Part shown: positions 53,261 to 61,679 of the stretch, piece by piece | How the letters are laid out: each line of letters begins with the position of its first letter | Position numbering within the stretch: position 1 is the stretch's first letter | Assembly: GCA_903837605.1 (NCBI GenBank) | Contig: CAILVF010000031.1 | Span: 1-64,000, forward strand | Reading direction: 5' to 3' | Origin: an uncultured Bacteroidales bacterium | Lineage (GTDB): Bacteria; Bacteroidota; Bacteroidia; Bacteroidales; FEN-979 | DNA length: 64,000 nt | The notes under the pieces: model-generated | Seen by the model: the letters and a program-made list of their open reading frames with translations, nothing else | Told to the model about the DNA's origin: nothing | Databases searched by the model: none | Position numbers and translations under genes: made by a program

Positions 53261-54670
53261 ATGGAAGGTGTTTTGAAACAAAATAGTACAAAAGAATTTT
53301 TCACTGGCCTTTACAGGGAACACAGGGCTGCGATTACGGCCGGTGATTACCCTGCGCTCACGATTCAGCGCGACAATGCCATCCGCCGTTTTGAAGAATC
53401 AGGATTTCCAACGACCAAACTGGAGGCCTGGAAAAACACCGATCTTAAGGAAAGTTTTTCAAAGGAATACGATATTGTTCTGGAACCAGAGCAGGGGGTG
53501 GATGTTCAGAAGGTATTCCGCTGCAACATTCCCCATCTCGACACGGCTATCATGGGCCAGCTTAACGGCTGGTATGTATCGAAGGACGTCCCTTTAATGG
53601 AACTTGGGAACGGAATTATCATGGGCAGCCTGGCCGAGGCATTGAAAAAATATCCGGCGTTGATTGAAGCCCACCTCGGCAAGTACGCCGATTCCAATAC
53701 CGACGCTTTCACCGCCTTAAATACGGCCTTTTTCCGGGATGGGGTGTTCATCTACGTTCCCGACAATGTGAAAAGCCCCAAGCCGGTCCAGATCATCAAT
53801 GTGATCCACCATGACAGGAACCTTTTCCTGCAATCGCGCAACCTTATTGTTTTAGGGAAGAACAGCAGGCTTTCACTGGTCCATTGCGACGATTCATACA
53901 ACCATCAGCCCTCATTTTCAAACGTGGTCACTGAGATCTACCTGGGTGAACATGCCTCCCTGGACCATTATAAGCTGCAGAACCTGAACAATGCTTCGAC
54001 TTTGATCAGCTCGGTCTATTTCCAGATGGATACTGCGGCACAACTAGAATCACATTATATTTCCTTAAATGGCGGATTGCTAAGGAACAATGTGAGGCAA
54101 AGGTTCAATGGCCCTCACGGGGATACGAAGATATACGGGATCTACCTCATGGACGCCAGGCAGCATATCGACAACCAGGTATTTATCGACCATGCTTTCC
54201 CTGATTGCACCAGCGGTGAACTCTTCAAAGGGATTTTAGATGAGCATTCCAGCGGGGTCTTCAACGGCCATGTGTTGGTTGAACGAAATGCCGTGCGGAC
54301 CAATGCTTACCAGAGCAATAAAAACATACTGCTTACCGAAACGGCTAAGGTGAATTCCAAGCCATTCCTGGAAATTTACAACGACGATGTAAAATGTTCG
54401 CATGGTTCGACTACCGGACAGCTCGACCAGGATGCCATGTATTACCTGAGGCAGCGCGGGATTGGTGAGGAGAGTGCCCGTATGCTTTTAATGTATGCGT
54501 ATGCCGATGAGGTGATTAGTAAAATAGCCATTGACCCGCTGAGGCTAAGGATAGAGGATATGGTGAAGAAGCGCCTCCAGGGCGAGCTGCAAATATGCGA
54601 AGCCTGTGTGCTTCACTGCAACACCCCCGAGCAGCCGATGGAATTTGTGATAGATATGACGAAGTTATAA
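53261..54670 (+). CDS. sufD: Fe-S cluster assembly protein SufD
   Basis: 469 aa. SufBD-type beta-helix with WKNTDLKESFSKEYD, LNTAFFRDGVFIYVPDN, LLTETAKVNSKPFLEIYNDDV, KCSHGSTTGQLDQDAMYYLR and a final acidic-rich helical tail with EACVLHCNTPEQP. It pairs with SufB; the conserved GxxxGxxxxDxxxYxxxRG-type element (TGQLDQDAMYYLRQRG) is present. Its TAA is followed at once by a 7-base array. Length is normal. Confidence 0.95.
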   Translation: MEGVLKQNSTKEFFTGLYREHRAAITAGDYPALTIQRDNAIRRFEESGFPTTKLEAWKNTDLKESFSKEYDIVLEPEQGVDVQKVFRCNIPHLDTAIMGQLNGWYVSKDVPLMELGNGIIMGSLAEALKKYPALIEAHLGKYADSNTDAFTALNTAFFRDGVFIYVPDNVKSPKPVQIINVIHHDRNLFLQSRNLIVLGKNSRLSLVHCDDSYNHQPSFSNVVTEIYLGEHASLDHYKLQNLNNASTLISSVYFQMDTAAQLESHYISLNGGLLRNNVRQRFNGPHGDTKIYGIYLMDARQHIDNQVFIDHAFPDCTSGELFKGILDEHSSGVFNGHVLVERNAVRTNAYQSNKNILLTETAKVNSKPFLEIYNDDVKCSHGSTTGQLDQDAMYYLRQRGIGEESARMLLMYAYADEVISKIAIDPLRLRIEDMVKKRLQGELQICEACVLHCNTPEQPMEFVIDMTKL

Positions 54671-54733
54671 GAGCCATGAGCCAAGAGCCATGAGCGATTA
54701 GTAATTCAACATTCGATATTCATTATAATATTT
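54668..54733 (+). repeat. 7-base array between sufD and sufS
   Basis: Units AAGAGCC, ATGAGCC, AAGAGCC, ATGAGCG, ATTAGTA, ATTCAAC, ATTCGAT, ATTCATT, ATAATAT, starting at the sufD stop TAA and ending a few bases before sufS. The sequence drifts along the array from GC-rich to AT-rich units. Confidence 0.8.
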
Positions 54734-54737
54734 TAAA

Positions 54738-55958
54738 ATGGCTTTCAACATCTCCGACATCCGCGCCGACTTCCCCATCCTCTCCCAAACGATTTACAAG
54801 AGGCCGCTGATCTATTTCGACAATGCCGCCACAACCCAGAAGCCGCTGCAGGTCATCAATGCCATCAGTGATTATTACCTTCACGACAACTGCAATATCC
54901 ACCGGGGTGTTCATTACCTGAGCGTGAAAGCGACAGAAGCTTTCGAAGAAGCCCGCAAGGAGATCAGGGAATTCATCAATGCCCCTTCAACACATGAAGT
55001 TGTATTCACCAAAGGGGCTTCCGAATCCCTCAACCTGGTAGCAGCTTCCTTCGGTAAAAAGTTCCTTGGGCCCGGCGATGAGGTCATCACCACTATCATG
55101 GAACACCATTCCAACTTCGTTCCCTGGCAGATCATCTGCGGGGAAAAGGTCGCCAGTCTTAAGGTTGCCAATATCCTGCCCGACGGCCAGCTGGACCTGG
55201 AACATCTTTATTCACTGATTACAGAGCGTACGAAGATCATCGCCCTCACCCATGTTTCCAATGTGCTTGGAACAATAAACCCCATTAAAGATATAATTGC
55301 TTTTGCTCATGCTAAGGGCATTCCCGTCCTGGTCGATGGAGCCCAGGGGGTTTCACATCTCTCAGTTGATGTGACAGATCTCGATTGCGACTTTTATTGT
55401 TTTTCGGGGCATAAGATGTACGGTCCCATGGGAATAGGGATCCTTTACGGGAAGGAGAAATGGCTTGAAGAGCTTCCCCCGTACCAGAGCGGGGGAGAGA
55501 TGGTGAAAGATGTGACCATTGAAAAAACGACCTATAATGAGCTGCCATTCAAGTTCGAAGCCGGAACCCCCAATGTGGAAGGAGTAATGGGCCTCAGAGC
55601 TGCAGTGCAGTATCTGAAGAAACTGGGCATGGAAGAGATCCATGCGTATGAAGACAAACTGCTGAAGCATGCCGTTGAGCGGCTGTCGGCCATAAAGGAT
55701 ATGCGGTTTTTCGGGACTGCCCCTTCGAAAGCCAGCCTGGTCTCGTTCCTGGTCGGCGACATCCATCCTTTCGACGCCGGGACCATTATTGATAAAATGG
55801 GGATAGCCGTTCGCACCGGGCACCACTGCGCCCAGCCCCTGATAGATCATTTCGGCATACCCGGGACAGTGCGTGCCTCCTTTGCCTTTTATAATACCAT
55901 AGAAGAAATCGACAAACTGGCCGATGCGGTGAGCCGGGTGAAAACTATGTTTAATTGA
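54738..55958 (+). CDS. sufS: Cysteine desulfurase SufS
   Basis: 406 aa. PLP enzyme with the Schiff-base Lys in FYCFSGHKMYGPMGIGIL (Lys at about 226), substrate motif RTGHHCAQPLIDHFG containing the active Cys (about 364), and THVSNVLGTINPIKDII. It removes sulfur from cysteine and gives it to SufE or SufB. SufS-type features: N-terminal helix DIRADFPILSQ and the HHCA loop. The sufE gene starts 12 bases downstream. Confidence 0.96.
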   Translation: MAFNISDIRADFPILSQTIYKRPLIYFDNAATTQKPLQVINAISDYYLHDNCNIHRGVHYLSVKATEAFEEARKEIREFINAPSTHEVVFTKGASESLNLVAASFGKKFLGPGDEVITTIMEHHSNFVPWQIICGEKVASLKVANILPDGQLDLEHLYSLITERTKIIALTHVSNVLGTINPIKDIIAFAHAKGIPVLVDGAQGVSHLSVDVTDLDCDFYCFSGHKMYGPMGIGILYGKEKWLEELPPYQSGGEMVKDVTIEKTTYNELPFKFEAGTPNVEGVMGLRAAVQYLKKLGMEEIHAYEDKLLKHAVERLSAIKDMRFFGTAPSKASLVSFLVGDIHPFDAGTIIDKMGIAVRTGHHCAQPLIDHFGIPGTVRASFAFYNTIEEIDKLADAVSRVKTMFN

Positions 55959-55970
55959 ATTTCGAATTTG

Positions 55971-56390
55971 ATGACAATCCAGGAAATTGAATCTCAGCTT
56001 GTCGATGAGTTCGCCGCCTTCGACGACTGGCTCGACAAATACGATCTCATCCTAGACATGGGGAAATCACTTCCGCCCATAGATCCCAAATACAAGACCG
56101 ACCAGTTTATTATTTCCGGCTGCCAGAGCAAGGTATGGCTTCACGCCGAATACCGCGACGGCAAAGTCTATTTCACCGCCGACAGCGACGCCATCATCAC
56201 CAAAGGCATAGTGAGCATGCTGGTGAGCGTGTTATCAGGCCAGACCCCCGACGCGATCCAGTCCGCAGACCTCAGCTTCATAAACCGCATCGGTTTGAAT
56301 GAACATTTATCCCCAACCCGCTCCAACGGCCTCGCATCCATGGTCAAGCAGATGAAGCTGTATGCGATGGTGTTTAAGATGAAGGGGTGA
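55971..56390 (+). CDS. sufE: Cysteine desulfuration protein SufE
   Basis: 139 aa from ATG 55971 (MTIQEIESQLVDEFA). Short Fe-S cluster assembly helper with the sulfur-accepting Cys in QFIISGCQSKVWL (about 51). It takes persulfide from SufS and hands it to SufB. It is the last gene of the suf operon, convergent with the L,D-transpeptidase gene 15 bases away. Confidence 0.93.
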   Translation: MTIQEIESQLVDEFAAFDDWLDKYDLILDMGKSLPPIDPKYKTDQFIISGCQSKVWLHAEYRDGKVYFTADSDAIITKGIVSMLVSVLSGQTPDAIQSADLSFINRIGLNEHLSPTRSNGLASMVKQMKLYAMVFKMKG

Positions 56391-56405
56391 TCTTGATCCC
56401 GCTTG

Positions 56406-57107
56406 TCATTTGAAGCAATACCTGCCTTTTTCAACCATAACCAAGGGAGGAGTTTTGTGATTCTCAAAGTACTCATATCCCTCCTTCAGATTCAGCCAGA
56501 AGTCATGAAATGTTGACTGCGGATGGCTTTGCAGGTTCTGATCAGTCATCCGGAACGGGAAAATCTGCAGGTTGATCACATCCTGGCCCTTTTCAAATGC
56601 TTTGACCATAATGGTCCATATCTCCTCGATGTTTTCATTGCCCATGGCATAACATCCGATAGAAACACAGTCGCCGTGCACCATGATCTCACTGCCCGTA
56701 TATTTCTTTGCCTTTTCGTAGGCGTTGGGATAGCCGATATTGAACGCCAGGTGATAGTTGCTGGCCGGGTTCATAGAAGACGGCAGGATTACATAGAAGC
56801 CCTCAGGTGCCTGGTTGTCGCCGACCCTCGTCTTTGTCCCAAGTGTGCCGGAATAATAGCAGATAGTATATATCTTAAAGAGAACGTATTGCTGGTCTTT
56901 TTTAATCCAGACTTCAAGTTCTTTGGGTTCTTTGAAGATCCTGAGAAAAACCGGGCTACCGGGCATTAGCCCCAATGAATTATCCAATTTCAGCAGTTTC
57001 TCCTGCCGACGGTTTACTGCATCTATTGATAGGGGAGAAGATGGAATCCGGGTAAAGGATTGACTTAGATTCATGAATAACAGGATTATGAGTGCAAGTC
57101 TTGCCAT
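56406..57107 (-). CDS. L,D-transpeptidase (YkuD/YafK type)
   Basis: 233 aa. Signal peptide-like N-terminus MARLALIILLFMNLSQSF. The catalytic motif MVHGDCVSIGCYAMGN matches the HG-x3-S-x-GC YkuD signature (active Cys about 151). Preceding QAPEGFYVI is the usual substrate-side PEGxY pattern. It cross-links or modifies peptidoglycan, or attaches proteins to it, in the periplasm. The YafK-like group tends to lack carboxypeptidase-resistant cross-linking activity; subgroup is uncertain. It lies 22 bases downstream of the M50-like gene on the same strand and may be co-transcribed. Confidence 0.85.
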   Translation of the reverse strand: MARLALIILLFMNLSQSFTRIPSSPLSIDAVNRRQEKLLKLDNSLGLMPGSPVFLRIFKEPKELEVWIKKDQQYVLFKIYTICYYSGTLGTKTRVGDNQAPEGFYVILPSSMNPASNYHLAFNIGYPNAYEKAKKYTGSEIMVHGDCVSIGCYAMGNENIEEIWTIMVKAFEKGQDVINLQIFPFRMTDQNLQSHPQSTFHDFWLNLKEGYEYFENHKTPPLVMVEKGRYCFK

Positions 57108-57129
57108 AGTGCAAGGAATAAAATAAGGG

Positions 57130-58005
57130 TCAAAAGATCGATAACATTCTTCTATACTTCGGGCAATAGAATAGTGATAATATTATATAAGTCAGTAAAA
57201 AGTTAATCACCGAGATGATCAGGGCTATCATGAAAACTCCTGACAGTATCCCTGTATAGCGGCTGAAATGAAGTATGAAACCGGTCAGATCAAACCCGAG
57301 CAAAATAGTGACCGCATTGAAGATCAAAAACAGGATGGCGATAGGAAGGAGCCCGGTGAGCATGCTTGTTAGGTCGGGCGGACTTAATTGCATATGTGAT
57401 GAAATACAAAAGGCGAGTAAGAAAAATACCCAGAATGAAATTGATCCGAAATTATTTAATGCAAACACTTCCCCTGTCAGGACCAATCCGAATGAGATGG
57501 TGGAACCGAGATCCGCCATCATTTCAAAAAACCCTTTATTTGAAAGATGTTCGTTTGAAATGGTTTCCCGTATCTCATTAAAGTTTGGCAGCAGTAAAAA
57601 CATTAAAAGACAAAGCAGCAACGAACCAAAGATTATCGGGCCTGCACCTATGAATAAATTCCCTGCCTTCTGGTAAAAATTACCCCTGTTATAACTATGG
57701 TTTACATAACCGAGCGAGCCATCCTGGCTGTTCGGAGCGAATAAACTGATCCCGGTGATCTTGTGCCCGAACACCAAACAAAAAAAGGCATGGCCTGCTT
57801 CATGTACAGGTGTCCCTAACCATCCTGTAAGATAAATATCCAGTTTTGGATTATTGGAATTGACAAATGCCTTCCTTGTCGACCGTGAAACGAAATATAA
57901 AATAATGCCGAAAAAGAACAGGAACCCAAAAATTGCCAGCATCTGGTAAGCAGAAGCCAGCAGGACCTTTCCAAGGTAGTCTAAAACGATATTCACGTAT
58001 TCCAT
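57130..58005 (-). CDS. M50-like membrane zinc metalloprotease-type protein
   Basis: 291 aa with about six hydrophobic segments. The HExxH motif HEAGHAFFCL lies at about 53-62, directly after GTPVHEAGH, following a first membrane helix. A second conserved-looking Gly/Asn/Pro region (IGAGPIIFGSLLL) resembles the third metal-ligand area of site-2 proteases, but no clear NPxxD motif is seen. It could be an intramembrane or membrane-tethered protease, or only a related fold. No anti-sigma substrate is identified; the ECF pair is 48 kb away. Confidence 0.7.
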   Translation of the reverse strand: MEYVNIVLDYLGKVLLASAYQMLAIFGFLFFFGIILYFVSRSTRKAFVNSNNPKLDIYLTGWLGTPVHEAGHAFFCLVFGHKITGISLFAPNSQDGSLGYVNHSYNRGNFYQKAGNLFIGAGPIIFGSLLLCLLMFLLLPNFNEIRETISNEHLSNKGFFEMMADLGSTISFGLVLTGEVFALNNFGSISFWVFFLLAFCISSHMQLSPPDLTSMLTGLLPIAILFLIFNAVTILLGFDLTGFILHFSRYTGILSGVFMIALIISVINFLLTYIILSLFYCPKYRRMLSIF

Positions 58006-58063
58006 CCAACCACAAAGTTATGTCAATTCACTCAGGGGTTCAAACTGCCATCCCGCTTTTCCT

Positions 58064-58071
58064 TACCTTTG
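58064..58071 (+). promoter_or_regulatory. -7 promoter element of sufT
   Basis: TACCTTTG matches TAnnTTTG exactly, ending 19 bases before the ATG at 58091. Confidence 0.65.
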
Positions 58072-58090
58072 CCTTTAAAATTGCATTTTT

Positions 58091-58420
58091 ATGGAAACCC
58101 CGGATAACATACCATATAACCCCTTCGAACAATCTGTTATCGACGCCCTGAGAAGGGTTTTTGACCCTGAGATCCCAATTAATATTTATGACCTGGGACT
58201 GATTTACAACCTCAAAATCGACATTGACCACAATGTGGAAATCCTGATGACCCTTACCACCCCTAACTGCCCCATTGCCGAAGATATGCCTGGAATGGTA
58301 CAGGAAGAAGTGAGCCGGGTGGAAGGGGTCGGAAAAGTGAAAGTCGAGCTTACTTTCGAGCCGCCATGGGATATGGCCAACCTGAGCGAGGAAGCGAAAG
58401 TGGAACTTGGACTAATTTGA
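58091..58420 (+). CDS. sufT: SufT-type Fe-S assembly protein (DUF59/MIP18 family)
   Basis: 109 aa. DUF59 signature VFDPEIPINIYDLGLIY, then TTPNCPIAEDMPGMVQEEV with the conserved Cys and KVELTFEPPWDMANLSEEAKVELG-type tail (as KVELTFEPPWDM and SEEAKVELG). SufT-like proteins help mature Fe-S enzymes. It starts its own transcript near the suf operon, about 1.7 kb after sufE, and is followed by a Cys-rich protein two bases downstream. Confidence 0.88.
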   Translation: METPDNIPYNPFEQSVIDALRRVFDPEIPINIYDLGLIYNLKIDIDHNVEILMTLTTPNCPIAEDMPGMVQEEVSRVEGVGKVKVELTFEPPWDMANLSEEAKVELGLI

Positions 58421-58422
58421 TT

Positions 58423-59103
58423 ATGTTTCCTTCCACCAGAAAAGCTTTTGCACCTGGCTGCGCCTTGATGCTCTATAAACCGGATCTTGCACGAAAGGTG
58501 CACCAATACCTTGTAAAAGAGATTGGTGACATGCCATTTCATAATGTCTGTTGTAAGAATGAACCTGGTCTCACTGAATTGACAGAGATCATAAACATCT
58601 GTCCGGGATGCGACAAGCGGTTCCGAACTCTGTATCCTGCTTCAACCACTATTTCTTTATGGGAGATCATAGATTCGGACCGGTATTTCCCATTTCCTGA
58701 TTATGGCGGAAGACGAATGACGATTCAGGATGCGTGTCCGACCCGCGATCAGGAACGCATTCACAGGGCCATCCGCAGTCTTCTGAAAAAAATGAACATC
58801 ATTATCACGGAACCTTTAAAAACAGGTTCCCGCTCAGTCTGTTGCGGCGACAGTTTCTATGGACAGCTGAGTGATGAGCAGTTGAATGCCCAGATGGAAA
58901 AGAGGGCGTCGGAAATGCCAGAAGAAGAGGTTGCGGTGTATTGTATATCCTGTGTGAATTCTATGATCATCGGGGGGAAGAAGCCAAGGTATCTGGTCGA
59001 TCTGCTGTTCGGTGAAGAAACCTCTCCTTCGGTGGTAAATCCCAGAAGCTGGCATGATTTGCTGGATATTCATATTGCCCAAGCGGTGGCTGCAGGGTCC
59101 TGA
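58423..59103 (+). CDS. Cys-rich protein with CCG-type motifs, probable Fe-S binding
   Basis: 226 aa from ATG 58423 (MFPSTRKAFAPGCAL), two bases after the sufT stop. Cysteine motifs in order: FAPGCALML, NVCCKNEPG, INICPGCDKRF, IQDACPTRD, SVCCGDSFYG and YCISCVNSM. The SVCCGDSFYG and CISC elements resemble the CCG domain of (Fe-S)-binding reductase subunits such as HdrB/LutA/GlpC. Coupling with sufT suggests it is an Fe-S protein or an assembly factor. The enzyme activity is unknown. Confidence 0.7.
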   Translation: MFPSTRKAFAPGCALMLYKPDLARKVHQYLVKEIGDMPFHNVCCKNEPGLTELTEIINICPGCDKRFRTLYPASTTISLWEIIDSDRYFPFPDYGGRRMTIQDACPTRDQERIHRAIRSLLKKMNIIITEPLKTGSRSVCCGDSFYGQLSDEQLNAQMEKRASEMPEEEVAVYCISCVNSMIIGGKKPRYLVDLLFGEETSPSVVNPRSWHDLLDIHIAQAVAAGS

Positions 59104-59203
59104 GCTCTCTTAGAGTATGATGAACAGATATTTAAAGAATGATTTGAGGATCTTAGCCTTTTCTCTTCAAGACACCGATCCATAATACAGTTAGGAAAAT
59201 CCT

Positions 59204-59211
59204 TACCTTTG
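59204..59211 (+). promoter_or_regulatory. -7 promoter element of dxs
   Basis: TACCTTTG matches TAnnTTTG exactly, ending 22 bases before the ATG at 59234. Confidence 0.65.
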
Positions 59212-59233
59212 CACCCGCAATTTCAATGAACCA

Positions 59234-61129
59234 ATGACACCAGCTGTCGGACCCTTGCTCGCACACATCAACAGCCCTGAAGACCTGAGGAAACTCCGTG
59301 TTGATCAGCTGCCCCAGCTTTGCGCGGAGATCAGGCAGTTTATCATCGATGTGATCTCGCTCAACCCCGGCCATCTTGGCGCAAGCCTCGGAGCCGTGGA
59401 ACTCTCGGTTGCAGTTCATTATGTTTTTGACACTCCGAACGATAAGGTCATCTTTGATGTGGGCCACCAGGCCTATGCCCATAAGATCCTGACCGGCCGA
59501 AAAGAATCCTTCCACACCCTGCGTTCTTTCCACGGTATCAGCGGTTTCCCGAAGATGTCGGAAAGCGAATACGATGCATTTGGCACGGGCCATTCATCGA
59601 CCAGCATTTCTGCAGCGCTTGGAATGGGCGTAGCTTCGAAACTCCAGGGTGAAACGAACCGCCACCACGTTGCCATCATAGGCGACGGGGCAATGACCGG
59701 GGGGATGGCCATGGAAGCGCTCAACAATGCCGGCGTTTCAAATGCAAACCTCCTGGTGATCCTCAACGACAACCAGATTGCCATTGATAAAAATGTTGGA
59801 GCAATAAAGGATTACCTGGCGGATATTGTCACGTCCAAAACCTATAATAAATTCCGAGATGCGGTTTGGATGTTAATGGGGGGAGGAACGCGTTACGGCA
59901 AGAACTCACGGGCCATTGTAAAACAGCTGGGCAACGCCCTGAAAGGAACCCTGCTTAAACCCAGCGGATTGTTCGAAGCCTTTAATTTCAGGTATTTCGG
60001 ACTGGTCGACGGCAACGATATTGTTCGTCTTGTGAATCTTTTAAAAGACATCAAGGAGATCAAAGGCCCAAAACTCCTGCATGTTCATACGGTAAAGGGA
60101 AAAGGTTTCGAAAAAGCCGAACAGGACCAGACGGTATACCATGCCCCGGGTGTTTTCGATAAAGAAACAGGCAAGATCAAGGAGGACAAATGCCATGGCC
60201 TGGCGCCAAAATACCAAACGGTCTTCGGCCGCACCATCATCGAACTGGCCGAAAAGAATCCTAAGATTGTCGGGATCACTCCGGCCATGGCCACGGGCTG
60301 TTCACTGAACCTGATGATGAATAAAATGCCTGAAAGGACCTTCGACGTCGGTATTGCCGAACAGCATGCCGTGACTTTCAGCGCCGGCATGGCTTCTTCG
60401 GGCATGATCCCGTTTTGCAATATTTACTCAACTTTCCTTCAGAGGGCCTACGACCAGATCATCCATGACGTGGCGTTACAGGACCTCCAGGTGGTTTTCT
60501 GCCTCGACAGGGGCGGACTTGTTGGCGAAGACGGAGCCACCCACCACGGGGCCTTTGACCTGGCTTACCTGCGCTGCATCCCCAACATGACAGTTGCAGC
60601 CCCGATGAATGAGGAGGAACTCCGGAACCTTATGTTTACCGCCCAGCTCCCGGGGAAAGGTCCGTTTGCCCTACGTTATCCCAAGGGCAGGGGAGTGATG
60701 CCTCAGTGGAAAACCACTATGAAAGAGATGAGCGTCGGCAAAGGAATAATAATCAGGGAAGGAAAAGATGTTGCCATTCTCAGTACAGGCCACCCGGGAA
60801 ATTTTGTTAAAGAAGCCTGCATTGAACTTGATAAACAAGGGCTGCATCCCGCCCATTACCACTTCCCCTATGTAAAACCCCTTGATGAAGAACTTCTCCC
60901 TGAAATCTTCAAAAACTTCAAGCGTATCATTACCGTTGAAGACGGCACAGTCTTAGGCGGGTTCGGAAGTGCAATCCTGGAATTTATGAGTGAACATGGC
61001 TACACCGCCAGCGTTAAACGCCTTGGGATTCCCGATAAATTCATCGAACAGGGTAAGAATGAAGAACTCCACCATGAGTGCGGGTACGATGCGGAAGGAA
61101 TTGCGGCAGCAGTAAAGAGTATGATATAG
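59234..61129 (+). CDS. dxs: 1-deoxy-D-xylulose-5-phosphate synthase
   Basis: 631 aa, normal length. TPP-binding motif GDGAMTGGMAMEALNNAG with LNDNQIAID (about 150-185), the transketolase-type N-terminal GHLGASLGAVELSVALHY-like start (as GHLGASLGAVELSV), central pyrimidine-binding DVGIAEQHAVTFSAGMA with the catalytic Glu, and C-terminal ITVEDGTVLGGFGSAI. It makes DXP from pyruvate and glyceraldehyde 3-phosphate, the first step of the MEP isoprenoid pathway; the pathway ends in Fe-S enzymes, which fits the nearby suf genes. ATG at 59226 is out of frame. A repeat-like spacer follows. Confidence 0.95.
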   Translation: MTPAVGPLLAHINSPEDLRKLRVDQLPQLCAEIRQFIIDVISLNPGHLGASLGAVELSVAVHYVFDTPNDKVIFDVGHQAYAHKILTGRKESFHTLRSFHGISGFPKMSESEYDAFGTGHSSTSISAALGMGVASKLQGETNRHHVAIIGDGAMTGGMAMEALNNAGVSNANLLVILNDNQIAIDKNVGAIKDYLADIVTSKTYNKFRDAVWMLMGGGTRYGKNSRAIVKQLGNALKGTLLKPSGLFEAFNFRYFGLVDGNDIVRLVNLLKDIKEIKGPKLLHVHTVKGKGFEKAEQDQTVYHAPGVFDKETGKIKEDKCHGLAPKYQTVFGRTIIELAEKNPKIVGITPAMATGCSLNLMMNKMPERTFDVGIAEQHAVTFSAGMASSGMIPFCNIYSTFLQRAYDQIIHDVALQDLQVVFCLDRGGLVGEDGATHHGAFDLAYLRCIPNMTVAAPMNEEELRNLMFTAQLPGKGPFALRYPKGRGVMPQWKTTMKEMSVGKGIIIREGKDVAILSTGHPGNFVKEACIELDKQGLHPAHYHFPYVKPLDEELLPEIFKNFKRIITVEDGTVLGGFGSAILEFMSEHGYTASVKRLGIPDKFIEQGKNEELHHECGYDAEGIAAAVKSMI

Positions 61130-61130
61130 C

Positions 61131-61215
61131 GCAGCATTTGCGAAGCAATCGTGAACACGTAAATGAAATAAACAATTCGTGTGAACAAACCCCAGTGGAG
61201 GTGTGAAGATGCGAG
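61131..61215. repeat. Possible dispersed repeat after dxs
   Basis: The spacer contains GCGCAGCATTTGCGAAGCA, CGTGAACACG and AAACCCCAGTGGAGGTGTG. It shares the pattern AAACCCCAG-N3-GGTG and a following GC-AGCG tail with 63838-63873 inside the permease gene. No gene fits here. Confidence 0.4.
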
Positions 61216-61222
61216 CGGTAAG

Positions 61223-61645
61223 CTACTTCGATGATTCGCTATTCCCCTTCTCCAGCATCTTCAGCAATTCAGCAGCTTTTTTCCTTGTATGATGGCTTAG
61301 CAGGAATAACGCTCCTACCAGGATAAACGGGAAGGTAATGGTGAGAATGATGAAAAAACTCATCCAGACCGAATGGTTCATGGTATAATTTCCCCAAAAA
61401 ACATAGGGCGAAAAGGCCAGGCCGAGCGACAGGAAAATAATACCACCTATATTCTCCCATTTCCAGGCAATGACGAGCAAAATGATCAGTACAAACGAAG
61501 GGATCATATGCATCAGCCAGTCAAGGATCTGTGTTTTTAAAGGCAATCCAGCCTGGAAGGCATCCAGTGAAAATACGCTTACAAAAAGGATGGCAGCAAT
61601 CGCGAGGACCCTCGGGGCCCAGAAAAGAAGCAATACTGATCTCAT
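61223..61645 (-). CDS. Four-helix membrane protein, unknown function (140 aa)
   Basis: Starts at ATG 61645 (MRSVLLLFWAPRVLAIAAI). Hydrophobic segments at about 8-28, 45-62, 67-85 and 95-118, followed by a basic/charged tail (HHTRKKAAELLKMLEKG). The family resembles a small Bacteroidota membrane DUF (I think DUF7670) but I cannot confirm that. It lies 34 bases downstream of the SDR-like gene on the same strand. Confidence 0.65.
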   Translation of the reverse strand: MRSVLLLFWAPRVLAIAAILFVSVFSLDAFQAGLPLKTQILDWLMHMIPSFVLIILLVIAWKWENIGGIIFLSLGLAFSPYVFWGNYTMNHSVWMSFFIILTITFPFILVGALFLLSHHTRKKAAELLKMLEKGNSESSK

Positions 61646-61679
61646 AATTATCGGATTAGGTTGAATTTACTGTAATGAT

